From assembly GCA_034436035.1 (NCBI GenBank), contig DAOTVW010000092.1, positions 1 through 30,989 of the forward strand: a DNA stretch of 30,989 nt, written 5' to 3'. This document shows, one piece after another, positions 1-7,316 of this stretch (the stretch's first letter is position 1; each line of letters begins with the position of its first letter). The DNA is from UBA4823 sp034436035 (lineage in GTDB: Bacteria; Chloroflexota; Anaerolineae; Anaerolineales; UBA4823). The translations under genes were made by a program, and so were the position numbers. Under the pieces are notes generated by a model that saw only the letters and a program-made list of their open reading frames with translations, did not search any database and was not told the origin of the DNA.

Positions 1-1811
1 GCCACCATTGCCGTCACTGTTTCACCAGCATCTAAACCGATCACATTGACCAGAGGTATTCCGCGGGTTTGGCGTTCCGAGTCGGGTATTTGATACGCCT
101 TTTCGGAATAGACTTTTCCTCGATTAGAGAAGAATAGGATCGTATTCAGCGTGCGAGCTGGGATCATGAGAATTACTTCATCTTCTTCTTTTGTAGAATG
201 CCCTGCTACACCTTTCCCGCCTCGGCTTTGTGCACGGAATGCTTTCGTGAGGGTGCGCTTGATATACCCCTTCTCGGTTATGCTGATTAAAATCGCTTCA
301 TCAGGAACGAGGTCTTGCTCATCAAAATCCTCTCTTGCATCTAACGCAATATGAGTACGGCGACGGTCTTGATATTTTTGTGTCAGCGTGTTCAAATCTT
401 CTTTTATTACCTCGAGTATCTTACCCGGGTTGGCTAATAAATCTTCCAGATAGGCGATGCGCGCCAGCGTCTGTTTTTGTTCTTCCTCAATCTTTTGGCG
501 TTCTAATGCAGCCAAGCGGCGTAATTGTAAATCCAGGATGGCTTGAGCCTGCTTTTCACTTAATTTAAAGCGGCTCATCAAACGTTCTCTGGCAATCTCA
601 GCGTCCGGTGATTGGCGAATTGTCAGGATCACTTCATCTAGATTCGCTAAAGCAATCAGTAACCCTTCTAAGATATGCGCACGAGCGCGTGCCTTATCCA
701 GCTCAAATTGTGAGCGGCGGGTGATTACCTCACGGCGATGTTCGATAAAAACTTGCAGCGCTCGTTTAAGGGTAAGTAAACGCGGTTCCCCATCTACCAA
801 TGCCAACATCTGTACGCCAAAGGTGGTCTGTAAGGGAGTATATTTATAGAGTTGATTGAGGATTTTCCGAGCCTGGGCACCACGCTTCAACTCAATAACA
901 ATGCTCATACCGCGCCGATCTGATTCATCTCTTAAATCAGAAATATCATCTAATCTCCCCTCACGCACCAATTCAGCAATACGTTCGATCAAGCTGGATT
1001 TATTGACTTGATAAGGGATTTCAGTGATAACAATGCGATTGCGGTTACCACCATTCTCTTCGATGTGTGCTTTTCCACGCAGAACAATCCGTCCCCGCCC
1101 GGTTGTATAAGCTTGTCGAATCCCTTCTACACCAACAATCAATCCACCAGTTGGAAAATCGGGTCCCGGCACCAAATGCAAAAGGTCTTCGGTGCTTAAT
1201 TCATCGATTTGATCGTAATTATCAATCAAATAATTAATGGCCGCAGATATTTCACTTAGATTATGCGGCGGGATATTGGTCGCCATACCCACCGCAATGC
1301 CAGCAGAGCCATTTAGCAACAAGTTAGGTAAACGCGCTGGTAAAACCACTGGTTCTTTCAAAGAACCATCAAAATTATCGACAAAATCAACCGTATTGGC
1401 ATCGATATCGGTCAACATTTCCTCTGCCATCTCAGCCAAACGAGCTTCGGTATATCGCATTGCAGCGGGCGCATCTCCGTCAATCGATCCAAAGTTACCC
1501 TGTCCATCAACTAATGGATAACGCATCGAAAAATCCTGTGCCAAACGTGCCATGGCTTCATAGACAGCAGCATCACCATGGGGGTGATATTTACCCAAAA
1601 CTTCCCCCACAATACGAGCAGATTTTTTATAGGGGGAATTTGCGCGCAGCCCCATGTCGTGCATGGCATAGAGAATTCTCCGATGTACCGGTTTCAATCC
1701 ATCCCTTGCATCCGGTAATGCCCGCGCCACGATCACACTCATCGCGTAATCCAGATACGCTGAGCGCATTTGACCATCAATATCTACTGCTTGAACATTG
1801 CCAATATCCAT
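1..1811 (-). CDS. gyrA: DNA gyrase subunit A (3' end outside window)
   Basis: This is the breakage-reunion subunit of gyrase, which with GyrB introduces negative supercoils. I translated it from the complement strand: ATG at 1811, open to base 1, 603 codons seen. The N-terminus reads MDIGNVQAVDIDGQMRSAYL, followed by the canonical RRILYAMHDMGL, a HPHGDAAVYEAMARLAQ helix and the AAMRYTE active-site motif with catalytic Tyr120 (E. coli Tyr122). A GyrA-box-like QSRGGKG near residue 528 opens the C-terminal wrapping domain and favours GyrA over ParC. The position matching E. coli Ser83 is Ala81, and the one matching Asp87 is Glu85. About 200 C-terminal residues should lie beyond the edge. It is separated from the upstream gene by a terminator, so it probably has its own promoter. 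Confidence 0.95.
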   Translation of the reverse strand, partial: MDIGNVQAVDIDGQMRSAYLDYAMSVIVARALPDARDGLKPVHRRILYAMHDMGLRANSPYKKSARIVGEVLGKYHPHGDAAVYEAMARLAQDFSMRYPLVDGQGNFGSIDGDAPAAMRYTEARLAEMAEEMLTDIDANTVDFVDNFDGSLKEPVVLPARLPNLLLNGSAGIAVGMATNIPPHNLSEISAAINYLIDNYDQIDELSTEDLLHLVPGPDFPTGGLIVGVEGIRQAYTTGRGRIVLRGKAHIEENGGNRNRIVITEIPYQVNKSSLIERIAELVREGRLDDISDLRDESDRRGMSIVIELKRGAQARKILNQLYKYTPLQTTFGVQMLALVDGEPRLLTLKRALQVFIEHRREVITRRSQFELDKARARAHILEGLLIALANLDEVILTIRQSPDAEIARERLMSRFKLSEKQAQAILDLQLRRLAALERQKIEEEQKQTLARIAYLEDLLANPGKILEVIKEDLNTLTQKYQDRRRTHIALDAREDFDEQDLVPDEAILISITEKGYIKRTLTKAFRAQSRGGKGVAGHSTKEEDEVILMIPARTLNTILFFSNRGKVYSEKAYQIPDSERQTRGIPLVNVIGLDAGETVTAMV

Positions 1812-1837
1812 AAACCTATCCGTATAACAAGAAAATT

Positions 1838-1866
1838 CCGTTCGCTCTATCTAGCAGAGAGAACGG
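1838..1866 (-). promoter_or_regulatory. Stem-loop in the gyrA 5' leader
   Basis: Bases 1838-1848 (CCGTTCGCTCT) pair with 1856-1866 (AGAGAGAACGG) with one mismatch, leaving a 7-base loop. It lies between the gyrA start and a TATAAT box, so if that box is used the transcript would begin almost exactly at the base of the stem. A 5'-terminal stem-loop of this kind can protect mRNA from decay. That role is inferred; only the pairing is seen. Confidence 0.5.
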
Positions 1867-1872
1867 CAAGTT

Positions 1873-1878
1873 ATTATA
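1873..1878 (-). promoter_or_regulatory. Putative gyrA -10 box (TATAAT)
   Basis: A perfect TATAAT on the minus strand lies 62 bases upstream of the gyrA ATG and just after the upstream gene's terminator. No convincing -35 hexamer is seen at 16-18 bases, because that stretch is occupied by the terminator stem. The call rests on the -10 match and position only. Confidence 0.45.
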
Positions 1879-1884
1879 CCTCAC

Positions 1885-1930
1885 CTTAAAAGCCGTTGGG
1901 CGATCCTGTTCTGACAGGATCGCCCACGGC
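1885..1930 (-). terminator. Rho-independent terminator after the GltD-like gene
   Basis: A GC-rich inverted repeat (1892-1909 against 1914-1930, one bulged base, 4-base loop TCTG) has the core GGGCGATCCTGT/ACAGGATCGCCC. On the minus strand it is followed by TTTT. It starts 43 bases after the stop of the GltD-like gene and separates that gene from gyrA. Confidence 0.85.
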
Positions 1931-1973
1931 AACGAAAGGAGGAAGGAGAGATGGTAACGAGACTCTTTGCTCG

Positions 1974-3407
1974 CTACTTACTACGAAGATATTGATCAAT
2001 GCCGGCAGCAGCCTTGCGACCCGCTACCATAGCAGTGACAACCAAATCAGGACCGGTTACATCATCACCGCCAGCGAAAACTCCCGGACGGCTAGTAGCG
2101 CCGGTTTCTTTATCGACCACAAACAAACCATAATTCTTGGTTTCCAAACCGGGCGTGGTCTCGCCAATAACCGGATCAGGCCAATAACCCAATGCCAAAA
2201 TTGCTGTATCCGCTTCGACAATGAAATTACTGCCTTCAATAGGCACAGGCTTACGACGCCCTTTGGCATCCGGTTCACCTAGTTGCATGCGAATGCACTC
2301 GATTTGGGCTAAATGGCCATCCGGCCCGGCAATGAAGCGCACGGGTTGAGTGAGGAAGTGATAAATTGCGCCTTCTTCTTTGGCTAATTCGCGATCGTGT
2401 CGTCCACCAGGCATTTCTCGTTCGGTTCGCCGATAAAGACACATTACTTCTTCCGCCCCCAAACGGATGGCTGTTCGCAGACAATCAGAGGCAGTATCTC
2501 CACCACCGATCACCGCCACTTTGCGTCCAATAGTCGGCCGCTCGCGCATGTTTTCGGGTAAATATTGTAAATCCACATTTGCCCTGGCCAGGAATTCCGT
2601 TGCTTTGTAAACTCCTGGCAGGTCTTCGCCTGGCACTTCCATAGGCGCATCAATTTCTGCACCGACACCAACAAAGACGGCGTCAAAGCCCTCATTGAAT
2701 AAATCGTCAATCGTTTTATCTTTCCCAATATAAGTATTGCCAACAAATTTAACTCCCGCGCGCTCGAAATCCCCCCAACGGCAAAAGACAACTTCTTTAG
2801 ATAGCTTAAAATTGGGAATTCCATAAACCAACAACCCACCGGGGGCAGGTTTGAGATCAAAGATCGTTACATCATGCCCTTTTTGCCGCAGTTGTTCTGC
2901 ACATGCTAATCCCGCTGGGCCTGCGCCGACAATTGCGACTTTCTTCCCAGTCGGTTCCCCAACCGGTATCTCAACCCCCACTGTTTGCCGTTCATAACAA
3001 ACCACAAAAGCCTCTAGAGCTCCGGTGAGAACGGGTTGACCATATTTACTGAGCACACAGGAACCCTGGCACAATTGCTCATGGGGACAAACCCTTCCGC
3101 AAATTTCCGGTAAAGAGCTGGTTTGACGATACAGTTTTGCTGCTTCTAAGAATTGTCCTTGCTCAATTAACCACATTGCAGATGGGATATCATTATGTGC
3201 AGGGCAAGCAAGAACACAAGCAGCTGGGTCTGGGCAATGAACACAGCGAGATGCTTCAAACATAGCCCTTTCTGGGTCTAGCGGTATGAGGACATCGTCA
3301 AAATCACACACACGTGCTTTCGGATCGCGGTGCTCTAGCTCTTCACTGGGAATGTGCGCCCTTATTTTTCGATCAATTGCTAAATATTCACTGGGAATCT
3401 TTTGCAT
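1974..3407 (-). CDS. GltD-like FAD/Fe-S NAD(P)H oxidoreductase (glutamate synthase small-subunit family)
   Basis: This is a cytoplasmic flavoprotein of 477 residues, the usual GltD length. The N-terminal double-cluster region has Cys55, 58, 64, 68 and then Cys103, 107, 113, 117, for two 4Fe-4S centres. The FAD Rossmann motif IVGAGPAG is at about 159-166, the NAD(P)H motif VIGGGDTASD falls in the middle, and the C-terminal FAD contact is VFAGGDDVTG. GltD passes NADPH electrons to the glutamate synthase large subunit, but no gltB is nearby. Relatives of the same build work with other partners (PreT, NfnB, sulfide dehydrogenase), so the substrate is open. The ATG follows a good AAAGGAG site. It is monocistronic here and followed by a terminator. 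Confidence 0.85.
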   Translation of the reverse strand: MQKIPSEYLAIDRKIRAHIPSEELEHRDPKARVCDFDDVLIPLDPERAMFEASRCVHCPDPAACVLACPAHNDIPSAMWLIEQGQFLEAAKLYRQTSSLPEICGRVCPHEQLCQGSCVLSKYGQPVLTGALEAFVVCYERQTVGVEIPVGEPTGKKVAIVGAGPAGLACAEQLRQKGHDVTIFDLKPAPGGLLVYGIPNFKLSKEVVFCRWGDFERAGVKFVGNTYIGKDKTIDDLFNEGFDAVFVGVGAEIDAPMEVPGEDLPGVYKATEFLARANVDLQYLPENMRERPTIGRKVAVIGGGDTASDCLRTAIRLGAEEVMCLYRRTEREMPGGRHDRELAKEEGAIYHFLTQPVRFIAGPDGHLAQIECIRMQLGEPDAKGRRKPVPIEGSNFIVEADTAILALGYWPDPVIGETTPGLETKNYGLFVVDKETGATSRPGVFAGGDDVTGPDLVVTAMVAGRKAAAGIDQYLRSK

Positions 3408-3428
3408 AGCTCCTTTTCTCCTTCGTTA

Positions 3429-3460
3429 CCGATATACCGATATGATACGATAATAACGAT
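3429..3460. promoter_or_regulatory. Array of four CGAT(A) motifs upstream of the GltD-like gene
   Basis: CCGAT at 3429 and 3437 and ACGAT at 3447 and 3456 are spaced 8, 10 and 9 bases apart, 20-50 bases upstream of the GltD-like ATG. The near-helical spacing suggests a multi-site operator overlapping that promoter. No regulator is identified. Confidence 0.3.
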
Positions 3461-3689
3461 AATCATGGTTTAATTTCAGTCATGGATGTCACTTTTTTTG
3501 GTGAAGGTTGTCACAAAGGCATACCCTTTTCCCATGTGGGATTTTATGATTATTATCAGGGTATGTGTATCACTAATATCGTATGGACAGGTGATACTGA
3601 GGAATAGAAGCTCCTCATGCATAGTCTATCATCCGGATTGTGACAAACGCTTTATTGCCAAATATCAAAATGCGAAACCCTCCCTGCTT

Positions 3690-3698
3690 TGATATAAT
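3690..3698 (+). promoter_or_regulatory. Putative extended -10 promoter for the sensor kinase operon
   Basis: TGATATAAT is a TGn extended -10 followed by a perfect TATAAT. No good -35 is seen at 17 bases, which is common with extended -10 elements. The start of transcription would be near 3705, giving a leader of about 90 bases before the kinase gene. Confidence 0.4.
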
Positions 3699-3793
3699 GT
3701 GTTCAAGATTATTAGTAATTTACCATATCCAATTGGTACATTAATTCATTTTTTCCATTGAGATGACTTTTTTGTCTTTTAACACGCTTGAAC

Positions 3794-6133
3794 ATGCACT
3801 CAGGGTTTGGTAAGTTGTTAACGAAAATACAAGACCATTTGCTATCCAGTCTTGCCAGCTTGCGATTACGAGTTGTTGGATTAGTATTTATCGCATTAGT
3901 ACCCGCATTTTTGTTAATGTGGCAATCTTCAGCGGAAACCCGTCAGCAAACCAAGCAGGAAGTCCAAGCCAATATGATGCGGCTTGCACAGCTAGCCGGT
4001 GCGAACCAGCAGCGCTTGATCGATGGCGCCCGTGATATTCTGATTACATTGGCACAGATTCCCGCCATTCAAAACCAGGATCGAGCAGCATGTTTGTTCT
4101 TTTTATCAAACATCCTGATGCAGCACCCGCTATATGCCAATTTTGGTGCCGCAGATAGCTCCGGAAACATTTTCTGTATGACTTTACCACAACGTACACC
4201 AGTTAACATTGCTCATCAGGGATACTTTCAGCATGCCTTAGTCAATCAAGAATTTGCGATCAGCGATTATGACATCATGCCCACGAGTTCACAAGTGATG
4301 ATAACTTTGGCATATCCGGTGATCAACGCCCAAGGGAAATCTCAAGGTATTGTCTTTGCCAGCCTGGACCTGCGTTGGCTGGAACCGTTTATGGTCGCAT
4401 CTTCCCTCCCCGCCGGCTCGACACTAAGGGTCGTGGATACCAATGGACTTATCCTAGCCTCTTACCCAAACGGGGATATGGATATCGGCCATATCCTGCC
4501 CGAATCCTTTATTTTTGACTTAGTACAGAAAAAATATAACGGGCTGGTTCAAGGAAGAGATAATAAGAATGTGGAACGTTTATATGCGCTAACTCCTCTC
4601 TACGCTGGGGAAGAATCGTATATTTACGTCGTCATTAGCGTTCCAACCGAAGCAGCTTTTGCCAGTTCAAACCGACTTTTAAGGCGAAATTTACTGGCTT
4701 TATCTGCGGGGGGTATCTTGGCATTAATCACCGCCTGGCTGGGAACACAATTCTTGTTCCTTCGCCAAGTTAATGCCCTTGTAAATGTAACAAAGCGGTT
4801 AAGTAAAGGGGATTTAAGTGCAAGGGCAGAATGGAAGCCCGGGCGAGGTGAGCTCAATTATCTGGGCCAGACATTCAATGAAATGGCAAGCGCTCTGCAG
4901 CAACGGGAGCAGGAACAGCGCTGGGCAGAAGCCCAAATTCGGCGTCAATCCGATCGAGCAGAAGCACTCGTCCGGATTGCTAATCGGCTTAATGCGAAAC
5001 TGGAATTGAATAGCGTGCTCCAAGCGGTCTGTGACGAGACGAGTTATGCATTAAATGTGACTGCAGTAGCAGTAGTGGTAGATAACCTGGCACAGGAAGA
5101 TACTTTTTATATTAGCGGTTCAATAACACAAAATGAAAACCTTGCCGCAATTTACCCGATACCACGCTCCGCCCTGCAAACGGTCGCAGTTCCTATTGAT
5201 CCGCATATCTCCCAAATTGATTTACCAGCACACCCTGAGTTTTATCCGCTCATCCGCCAAGCGCTAAACGCACGGTATTTAATCTGTGCAGATTTAGTTC
5301 ATGAAGGGAAATGCATCGGCAGGCTTGATCTATTCGCCAACGAGGACATGACGATTGGCGAAATGGAGCTCTCGCTGATAAAAGGCATTGCCGACGAAGC
5401 TGCTTTGGCGATTACCAACGCCAAACTTTATACCGCTCTGCAAAGGGAAGAACGATCACGAGCTCAACTGCTGCATCAGATGATCAACGCCCAAGAAGAA
5501 GAACGGAAACGCATCGCCCGTGAGTTACATGATGAAACCAGCCAAAGCCTCACGGCATTATTGGTCGGCTTAGATACGATACGCATTGCCGCACAGGTGG
5601 ACATCCATAAAATTGAGACGCACATCCAAGATCTAAAAGCAATCACGCAGGACATGCTTGGCAATATTCACCGCTTGATTGCCAACCTTCGCCCTTCGTT
5701 GCTGGATGATTTGGGATTGGTCTCCGCCATCCAATGGTACGGGGAACAACGTTTGAAGCCTTTGGGAGTGGATTTTCACTTTGAATACGATTCCTTCAAT
5801 GAACCTCTCCCACCTGCAATTGAAACTATTTTATTTCGCATCGTACAAGAAGGATCGACAAACATCATTCGCCACGCCAAAGCTTCATCCGTGCTTGTCC
5901 ATTTAAGCCAAGTACAGGATTGGATTACCTTGGAGATCAGTGATGACGGTAAAGGCTTTGATGCCCGTCTTCTGGGAACACAGCTGCCCGCAGAGCACAG
6001 CTTAGGATTAAGGGGAATCCAAGAAAGAGCCTCTATACTGGGCGGTTCTTTTGAAGTCAACACGACACCCGGTTCCGGAACAACTTTGCGGATATGTTTT
6101 AATAAAGCACAATGGAAAAACCAGCCTCTTTAA
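3794..6133 (+). CDS. Membrane sensor histidine kinase, NarL-type (Cache-HAMP-GAF-HisKA_3)
   Basis: A membrane sensor that autophosphorylates and passes phosphate to the regulator encoded next. Order of parts: short cytoplasmic N-terminus; membrane helix at about 25-44; extracytoplasmic double-Cache-like region at about 45-290; second helix at about 300-322; HAMP to about 375, starting near LRQVNALVNVTKRLSKGDLS; GAF-like domain at about 390-555; HisKA_3 dimerisation box ERKRIARELHDETSQSL with phospho-acceptor His at about 579; HATPase with N-box EGSTNIIRHA, G1 ISDDGKGFD and G2 LGLRGIQERA. ATG at 3794 is preferred; a TTG two codons upstream (3788) is possible, and neither has a clear Shine-Dalgarno. 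The ligand is unknown. A Cache domain suits small molecules such as amino acids, which fits the importer operon downstream. Confidence 0.9.
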   Translation: MHSGFGKLLTKIQDHLLSSLASLRLRVVGLVFIALVPAFLLMWQSSAETRQQTKQEVQANMMRLAQLAGANQQRLIDGARDILITLAQIPAIQNQDRAACLFFLSNILMQHPLYANFGAADSSGNIFCMTLPQRTPVNIAHQGYFQHALVNQEFAISDYDIMPTSSQVMITLAYPVINAQGKSQGIVFASLDLRWLEPFMVASSLPAGSTLRVVDTNGLILASYPNGDMDIGHILPESFIFDLVQKKYNGLVQGRDNKNVERLYALTPLYAGEESYIYVVISVPTEAAFASSNRLLRRNLLALSAGGILALITAWLGTQFLFLRQVNALVNVTKRLSKGDLSARAEWKPGRGELNYLGQTFNEMASALQQREQEQRWAEAQIRRQSDRAEALVRIANRLNAKLELNSVLQAVCDETSYALNVTAVAVVVDNLAQEDTFYISGSITQNENLAAIYPIPRSALQTVAVPIDPHISQIDLPAHPEFYPLIRQALNARYLICADLVHEGKCIGRLDLFANEDMTIGEMELSLIKGIADEAALAITNAKLYTALQREERSRAQLLHQMINAQEEERKRIARELHDETSQSLTALLVGLDTIRIAAQVDIHKIETHIQDLKAITQDMLGNIHRLIANLRPSLLDDLGLVSAIQWYGEQRLKPLGVDFHFEYDSFNEPLPPAIETILFRIVQEGSTNIIRHAKASSVLVHLSQVQDWITLEISDDGKGFDARLLGTQLPAEHSLGLRGIQERASILGGSFEVNTTPGSGTTLRICFNKAQWKNQPL

Positions 6134-6759
6134 TCCGTGTTTTGCTCGTCGACGATCATGCCATTTTGCGTGAAGGACTGCGTGCCCTGCTCAGTTATTA
6201 TGCTGACATTGAAGTTGTCGGAGAAGCTGAAGACGGCCAACAAGCACTCGAGAGCGTGGCACGGTTATCTCCAGATGTGGTACTCATGGATATCGCAATG
6301 CCGGGCATGAGCGGATTGGAAGCTACCCGCCGCATTCGAGAAGAGTACCCGGATGTCTATGTATTGATCCTCACGCAATATGAAGATGAAACCTATGTAT
6401 TGCCCCTGCTTCAAGCAGGCGCTTCTGGCTACGTGCCCAAGCGTGCCCTCGGCGCAGACTTGACCAATGCCATCCGCTTGGTCGCCAAAGGGGGTAGTTT
6501 TCTCTATCCACCCATTGCAACCCACACCATTCAACAGGTCAATATGGAAAACATCCCTTCTACAAGTCTGCTCACCCAACGCGAACTAGAAATATTGCGT
6601 TTGGTTGTAAAGGGTAAAACAAGCAGCCAAATTGCCTTGGAAATGAAAATTAGCATTAAAACAGTAGAGTGGCACCGAAACAATATCATGCATAAACTAC
6701 AAGTCGATTCGATTGCCGAGCTAGTGCGCTACGCATTGCAACATGGATTAGTGGAATGA
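6112..6759 (+). CDS. Response regulator, NarL/FixJ family
   Basis: DNA-binding partner of the preceding kinase; the ATG lies inside that gene with a 22-base overlap, implying translational coupling. It has 215 residues, normal for the family. The receiver domain at 8-125 has acidic Asp14/Asp15, phospho-acceptor Asp60 (VVLMD) and conserved Lys110 (YVPK). The LuxR-type helix-turn-helix at about 150-212 begins LTQRELEILRLVVKG and includes SIKTVEWHRNNIMHKL. Its targets are not shown by sequence; the liv-type operon starting 560 bases downstream is the obvious candidate. Confidence 0.95.
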   Translation: MEKPASLIRVLLVDDHAILREGLRALLSYYADIEVVGEAEDGQQALESVARLSPDVVLMDIAMPGMSGLEATRRIREEYPDVYVLILTQYEDETYVLPLLQAGASGYVPKRALGADLTNAIRLVAKGGSFLYPPIATHTIQQVNMENIPSTSLLTQRELEILRLVVKGKTSSQIALEMKISIKTVEWHRNNIMHKLQVDSIAELVRYALQHGLVE

Positions 6760-7205
6760 TCTCTCGGCATGTGAATCATGAAAAAACGGAACCCCAAACC
6801 AAGGATGGCATAATTTTCACTTAACAACGATAGTATACGGAATGATTTCATAGTATTAATCGGTTGAACGATAATATTCCATCTTTCTTCAGCATCCGCT
6901 CTAAATCCAAATGATAGCTGCAATAAAACCAAAACGCCACTACAACCCAAACAATTCCTAGCCTATACCCCATACTTTCCCTAGTAGATTCGGAAGTCCA
7001 AAAATGCTATAGTAATATCGTATAGAATCCCCTTCTTGCATTATCCCGAAAAAGCAGGAAGGAATACTTAAATTTTGAATTTTGTGTTTTAACAAAACTT
7101 GTTTGAAGTTTATCTTTATTAATGCTGGTATGTTCAGGATAAACTGCGAATCGGTCAGCAGTGATTGATAAAGTAATTATTATAGAGGAATTAGAAAAGG
7201 TCATA

Positions 7206-7233
7206 TTGTAGCCGAGTAATTTATCAGGATAAT
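7206..7233 (+). promoter_or_regulatory. Weak promoter candidate for the importer operon
   Basis: TTGTAG at 7206-7211 and GATAAT at 7228-7233 are 16 bases apart. The -10 is a 5/6 match and the -35 only 3/6. The predicted start near 7240 coincides with the inverted repeat at 7238-7271. Confidence 0.25.
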
Positions 7234-7237
7234 ACCA

Positions 7238-7271
7238 GGAAATCAAATAATCCTGTGTACATTTGATTTCC
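7238..7271. promoter_or_regulatory. Perfect 11-bp inverted repeat upstream of livJ-type gene
   Basis: GGAAATCAAAT (7238-7248) and ATTTGATTTCC (7261-7271) are exact reverse complements around a 12-base spacer, ending 45 bases before the lipoprotein ATG. It could be a dimer-binding operator for the neighbouring response regulator or a leader hairpin. It lacks a T-run, so it is not an intrinsic terminator for the plus strand. Confidence 0.5.
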
Positions 7272-7316
7272 GAAAAACCCTTCGAGCGTTTAAATCATAA
7301 AAAAAGGAGAATAAAG

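Larger units (their letters stand above)
3408..3793. other. Divergent intergenic region between GltD-like gene and sensor kinase
   Basis: About 390 bases hold the divergent control region. On the gltD side are four CGAT(A) motifs spaced 8-10 bases (3429-3460). In the middle, GTATCAC (3567-3573) and GTGATAC (3591-3597) form a 7-bp dyad with a 17-base spacer. On the kinase side is an extended -10. A 68-codon open frame at 3486-3692 has no ribosome site and no recognisable motif and is not called. Confidence 0.5.
6760..7316. other. Intergenic region upstream of the importer operon
   Basis: About 560 AT-rich bases with no credible gene. No terminator was recognised after the response regulator. 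The distal part holds a weak promoter candidate and a perfect inverted repeat at 7238-7271. The motif TAATATCGTAT at 7013-7023 also occurs at 3575-3585, upstream of the kinase. Confidence 0.5.

Noticed and set aside
3486..3692. 68-codon open frame upstream of the sensor kinase
   Set aside because: No ribosome site, no recognisable motif, unusual composition; it lies in a divergent control region.
6759..6830. Terminator after the response regulator
   Set aside because: Only short imperfect pairing (CATG-TGAAT-CATG) followed by A-residues on the plus strand; not enough for an intrinsic terminator.
7263..7316. Upstream in-frame start for the LivJ-type lipoprotein
   Set aside because: It would add 18 residues before the signal peptide and overlaps the inverted repeat; AAGGAG supports 7317.
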